From Pyrocephalus nanus (taxonomy: Eukaryota > Chordata > Aves > Passeriformes > Tyrannidae): a DNA stretch of 64,000 nt. The notes under the pieces were generated by a model. The model searched no databases. It worked only from the letters and a program-made list of their open reading frames with translations, and was not told the DNA's origin. The stretch lies in NCBI GenBank assembly GCA_038380795.1, contig CM076270.1:25498001-25562000 (forward strand). Direction: 5' to 3'. This document shows, in pieces, positions 60,115-64,000 of this stretch; the stretch's first letter is position 1, and each line of letters begins with the position of its first letter. Position numbers and translations under genes: made by a program.

Positions 60115-62690
60115 GTTTATCAGTATTACTCCCTTTGAATTTTGCAGTATTTCTAAAAGTGTATCCCACCCCATTGGATCTCCCATTTTGCCCTTGACTC
60201 TTGCTGCCACTGACCATCTTGGCAAGCACATCTGATACTCTGGCTATGACCACTGCACTATGTTAACACAGTAAAAGAACATGGTAAGAGAATAATGTAA
60301 CATATGTTTTGACAAAACAGCTGTGAATAAGAGGAATCTGCCATGCATTATCCAATCAACACCATAATTAAAACCAGATATATGTGTGTCCTTTACCCAT
60401 TTTAATTAGGAAACTAAGAAATATGCAAGAGGTCAGAAACAAGAAAGACATTGACAAGTTTTCCTATCACTTGCTGTAAAATAATCAAAGGTGCACATTT
60501 CCACATATAAGAATTTTTGTCACATACAAAACAAGACATGGCAAGGCTGTACTCCAACCTGCCTCAAAAGTATCTCTTTAAAGTGTTAGTAAAACAGATT
60601 TTGTTGATACTGAGCTAGGATAGGAAGTTTACCTTGACCAAAACACCAACAGCTGATCGCTGGGCAACCTGGGAGAAGATTTTTATTAAACACCCCACAT
60701 TTGCAACACTTCAGAATTTACCAAAAGGATGAACCAGTTATTGGGTCTACTCTTTCACCACTTCAGTAAAATAATCTCTCCCTCTCCTGCATGCTACCAT
60801 ACCTTGTTCACTTAATTTCACAGTTATAACAAAAAGAGACAGGAAGTAACAGACCTTGTGCTTCATTTTGTTCACAGGCCACTTACTAATATGCTTTGGA
60901 AGAGACGGCCAATATGGGCATCTGCAGTTCTGTTTTCAATTTTTACAGTCCTCACTGACGAGCAATATTAGACAAAAAGCTGCTCACCCAAAGTCAGCTG
61001 TGTGCCAGCAACAGAGAAAGAACTTCAAGGTATTAGACAACTGACATTTCTATTAGAAATGTCACTTTCTATTAATGGAATGTGCCTTTTTGTGTTATCT
61101 AGTCTGAAATTTTAATTTTGGAAGGAACAGCTCTAGCCAGTAACTTCAATAACTGGCTGTTCATCTAAAGTCATTAGAGGAATACAGACTTTGCACTAGG
61201 CAATGGAAAAAACCCTCAAAACTTTAACTTACATTTCAATAGCATTTTTTCTATTAATATTTAACACTGTTGAGAAAAAAGCATCATCTCTCTATTAACC
61301 ACATGACGGTTTGAAGGGCTGGTGGTCATCCAGATAGCTGACTCATCTAGCACTGTTAACTACTTGGAATTTTTAGATTAAAACCTTCGAATTTTACTTT
61401 AGAATACAAGATAAGCAATTTCACTTTCTATCTTTTCATGGGTGGAAATAAGTGTGCAACAATAAGAAATTAATTGCTTCATTTCATGTCAAAGTTAGCT
61501 AATTCTCTAGAACTAACACTGCCTACTCCAGGAGGCAGCAGTGAGGTGAGGTCCTCAAGCAGAACACTGGATATTCAACAGCTTGCTACCAAGTGGCTAA
61601 CCCCAAAGCACACAGAGGAGCCAAACCTCTCCAAAGAGCCAGAAGACTTACACAAATTCAACAAAGTTAGAAACAACCCTCCTCCCTTTAAACTCATATT
61701 TAGTTTTTGTAGCTTTTCCTCCTGAAAGGCTTTTAGTAATAATATGTATTTTTACACATTATTCATTTCATTTGGATTTACAATTTCACTGGTCTAGGAA
61801 AAGGAAAGTAGGGCTTTCTAGTAACATTGCACATTCTAAGAATGCTTGGAAAGAAAATAAAAAGGACAATAAATAAAAGCAAGGCTAAAATATCTGTGAT
61901 CCTGTATACATGCTCAGCTATCCAGATCTTATATAGTCCAAGTTTCATAATCTATAAAACTGTAAGAGAAAGTACATATTCTGAGAAAGAGTTCCCAAGT
62001 TCTCCAGCCACTTTCAGACAAAGAGTAATTAAAACTGGCATCTCATCTTCACAGATGAGCCAAATCAACTTAAAAAAATAATAAAAAAAAAATCACAATG
62101 CCTATTTCCTCACTAAAAAGCACACAAACAATACACAGTTCTCTGGTAGAGACTGCATTTAAGAAAATATGTATGTGCCCAACATGATCTCCTTCAAATT
62201 CATTTTTATAAATGGCTAAAATGTTACCTTTCATTTTATTTCTGCTCTTCCTGTCAGTGTTAGACAATGCTTTATCTCTTACTTGCCAGCACTGAGCTAG
62301 GTGTGAGCTCCCTAAAGCAAGGCTAATCCCAGGGGGTTGCTTCACCTTACATAGGAAAGGCAGAGCCCCTTCTCTGCAGTTTTAAAGGTCATGGACAGCA
62401 GGTTGTCAGTAAGAGATTTCTGGCTGGAAGTAGCAAGGACTATGAAGCAGTCTCGACACAGACACACACATAGTAGTTGATCAATACCAACACTTCTGCC
62501 AGCTGCTTTAATTTCAGTGTTCTCAGCACATTATCAGGTACTACGTAATCCATCTCCCTCTGCAGCACCTGGACAGCCCAGGCTGGATCTGCACCCAGTC
62601 CCATTTATGACCTCCTCCCAGGTCACAGAGGGCCAAAAGACACTAAAACCGAATGAGGTACCACACTAGGAAAAAGAAACCGACCTAACC
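60115..62690. other. Non-coding sequence, no gene seen
   Basis: Frames up to 91 codons without recognised family. GCTATGACCACTGCACTATG near 60243 faintly recalls an antisense MIR head but is too short to call. Confidence 0.45.
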
Positions 62691-62694
62691 ACGT

Positions 62695-63010
62695 TGTCTC
62701 ACCTCTTCCCACTTAAACCTCCACCTCCAGCGCTTGGAATTTTCCACAGGCGGGGCAGCAGAAGCTTTCAGCACTCATAGCACCTCATTAACCCCCTTGG
62801 GCTGTCATTATTTAAAAGCTCCAATATTCGAGTATGTTTAATCATCTGCTATCCCAATCGATCACAATCACCGTGAGCGCCTAAAAGCCCTTCTCAAGTT
62901 GATAATGCCTTTTCAAGATCAGTTTCTAACCTGTGTTAGAGCAAACGTGTAAAAGCTAGCAAATGTAACACTAATAACCGAAATCTGGGGAAACAAGATA
63001 GTTATGCAGT
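62695..63010. promoter_or_regulatory. Candidate conserved enhancer-like block
   Basis: Repeat-free, balanced composition, with homeodomain and TALE-type cores (CTCATTAACCC, GGCTGTCATTATTT, TTTAATCATC, CAATCGATCACAATCACCG). It retains at least four CpGs in 62825-62885 and more around it (TCCAGCGCTTGG, AGGCGGGG), in a CpG-poor region. Of all the candidate blocks this has the strongest look of constraint. Function is inferred from texture only. Confidence 0.35.
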
Positions 63011-63014
63011 TGAA

Positions 63015-64000
63015 AATGCAAACATATGCTGGCCAACTTGATGCAAAATTAATCCAGCTCTATATTTATATATGCTTTAGAGAACTCTTACTCTTTTTAC
63101 CTGAGAACATATTAACCTTGAATAACATTGTATACTCTGATCTCTCTAAGGCAGGTAAGGTTTGCAAAGCTATGAAAAGACTGATTAGAATAACAAAATA
63201 TACTTAAGTACCAGTTTCCACCCCCGTGGGCTCTGTGATAAGACAACTGACGGAAACAAATTACACATCTTAAACTGAAGGCATAAAAATTAATTATTTT
63301 ACACCAAAGCTTGCCTCAAAATAGACCACTGTAATTAGGATAATAAGCATTAGTGCACATCATGAAATTTATGTGGATTGGGTTTTTTTTAAGTTTATAA
63401 ATCCCTTTTGTACATAATTGTTTTGTTACTGCTATTTGAAAAAAAACCACCATAAACCAGAAATTTAAAATCCTATTAAAATGTATGCAGTTGAACACTG
63501 ACTAAAATGTATATAATCCTCCCACAATTTCAGACTTTATGGACAGTATCTATCACTCTAACTCCTTAAGTCCATTAATTGCATGGATTTTAAGTACCAT
63601 TAACATTCAAACAATACTTTTATTCCAGAAAGCTTCCAGCAAGAATTAGGGCCTTTTGGAAACAAAATGTAATTTGCAGGGAAGATAATCACAACGTTTT
63701 AATCTATCTCAATGTATTAAAAATGAAAGGGAAAAAAATCAGCTAATATTGTTTTTGAACACTGGAGTCCTGGCCCAGGGCTCATAGAAACTAAAACAAG
63801 TACCTCTATCGATGGCAGAGCGTAGACCAGTGAAATGGGGCCCCAGCTGGGGTAGTTCAGTATGTACTGCACATTTACTGCTGCATGGGAGGTGTGAGCT
63901 GCTGCACCATTTCACAGTCTCACCACCTCATCTGCAACCCCAACGAGAATAAACAGATGCTGAGGTGAACGCAGACGGTGCATTGATTGCTTCTTTTAGG
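63015..64000. other. Non-coding sequence to window end
   Basis: AT-rich to about 63740, then GC-richer to the end with a few CpGs. No gene, tRNA or named repeat recognised. The feature at the right edge, if any, is cut by the window. Confidence 0.45.

Noticed and set aside
60225..60265. Possible antisense MIR head
   Set aside because: Match is about 30 bp with several mismatches and no supporting downstream core.
1..64000. CRISPR arrays, operons, bacterial or viral genes
   Set aside because: No direct-repeat arrays with spacers, no closely packed ORFs and no ribosome-binding-site pattern. Composition and repeats are those of a vertebrate chromosome.

Overview
The window looks like non-coding DNA from a vertebrate chromosome, most likely an amniote and probably a bird. 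It is AT-rich and CpG-poor and carries many poly(A)/poly(T) tracts and simple repeats. It shows no bacterial gene organisation and no open reading frame I can defend as a host protein. The interspersed repeats I can recognise are old: fragments of CR1/L3-type LINEs and MIR-like SINEs, with none of the dense L1/Alu-type repeats expected in a placental mammal. That low repeat load with a CR1 relic is why I lean to bird; it is an inference and a reptile is not excluded. The window could be a gene desert or the inside of a very long intron, and the sequence alone does not decide this.

Layout. 1-6.2 kb: featureless AT-rich sequence ending in a (TAA)10 microsatellite. 6.5-7.0 kb: a good TATA box followed by the only CpG island (about 27 CpG in about 270 bp), the best candidate promoter. 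7-18 kb: unique sequence with a candidate homeodomain-rich conserved element near 10.4 kb, small tandem duplications and long A/T runs. 18-32 kb: a possible MIR end, octamer and homeodomain motif clusters, and two small perfect hairpins at 31.5 kb. 32.2-33.7 kb: a candidate enhancer-like block followed by the most striking structure in the window, two 79-bp arms in inverted orientation, 77/79 identical and 926 bp apart. 34-46 kb: a T18/A17 pair and a CR1 LINE relic read on the minus strand. 46-48 kb: two MIR-like SINE relics in opposite orientations. 48.7 kb: a 94-codon ORF with an unusually good Kozak context but no recognisable family. 51.6 kb: a long A/C-rich low-complexity tract. 53.9-54.2 kb: an L3/CR1-type fragment. 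55.5-56 kb: a candidate regulatory block. 57.8-58.1 kb: the C-terminal end of a second type of non-LTR retrotransposon ORF, still open for about 88 codons and ending in a zinc-finger-like motif. 62.7-63 kb: a CpG-retaining, homeodomain-rich candidate enhancer.

There is no set of genes here that works together. What the window offers is one candidate promoter, several candidate cis-regulatory blocks, retroelement fossils and one recent-looking inverted duplication. I found no convincing undescribed protein-coding system. Repeat calls rest on my recognition of consensus patterns and were not checked by a database search.
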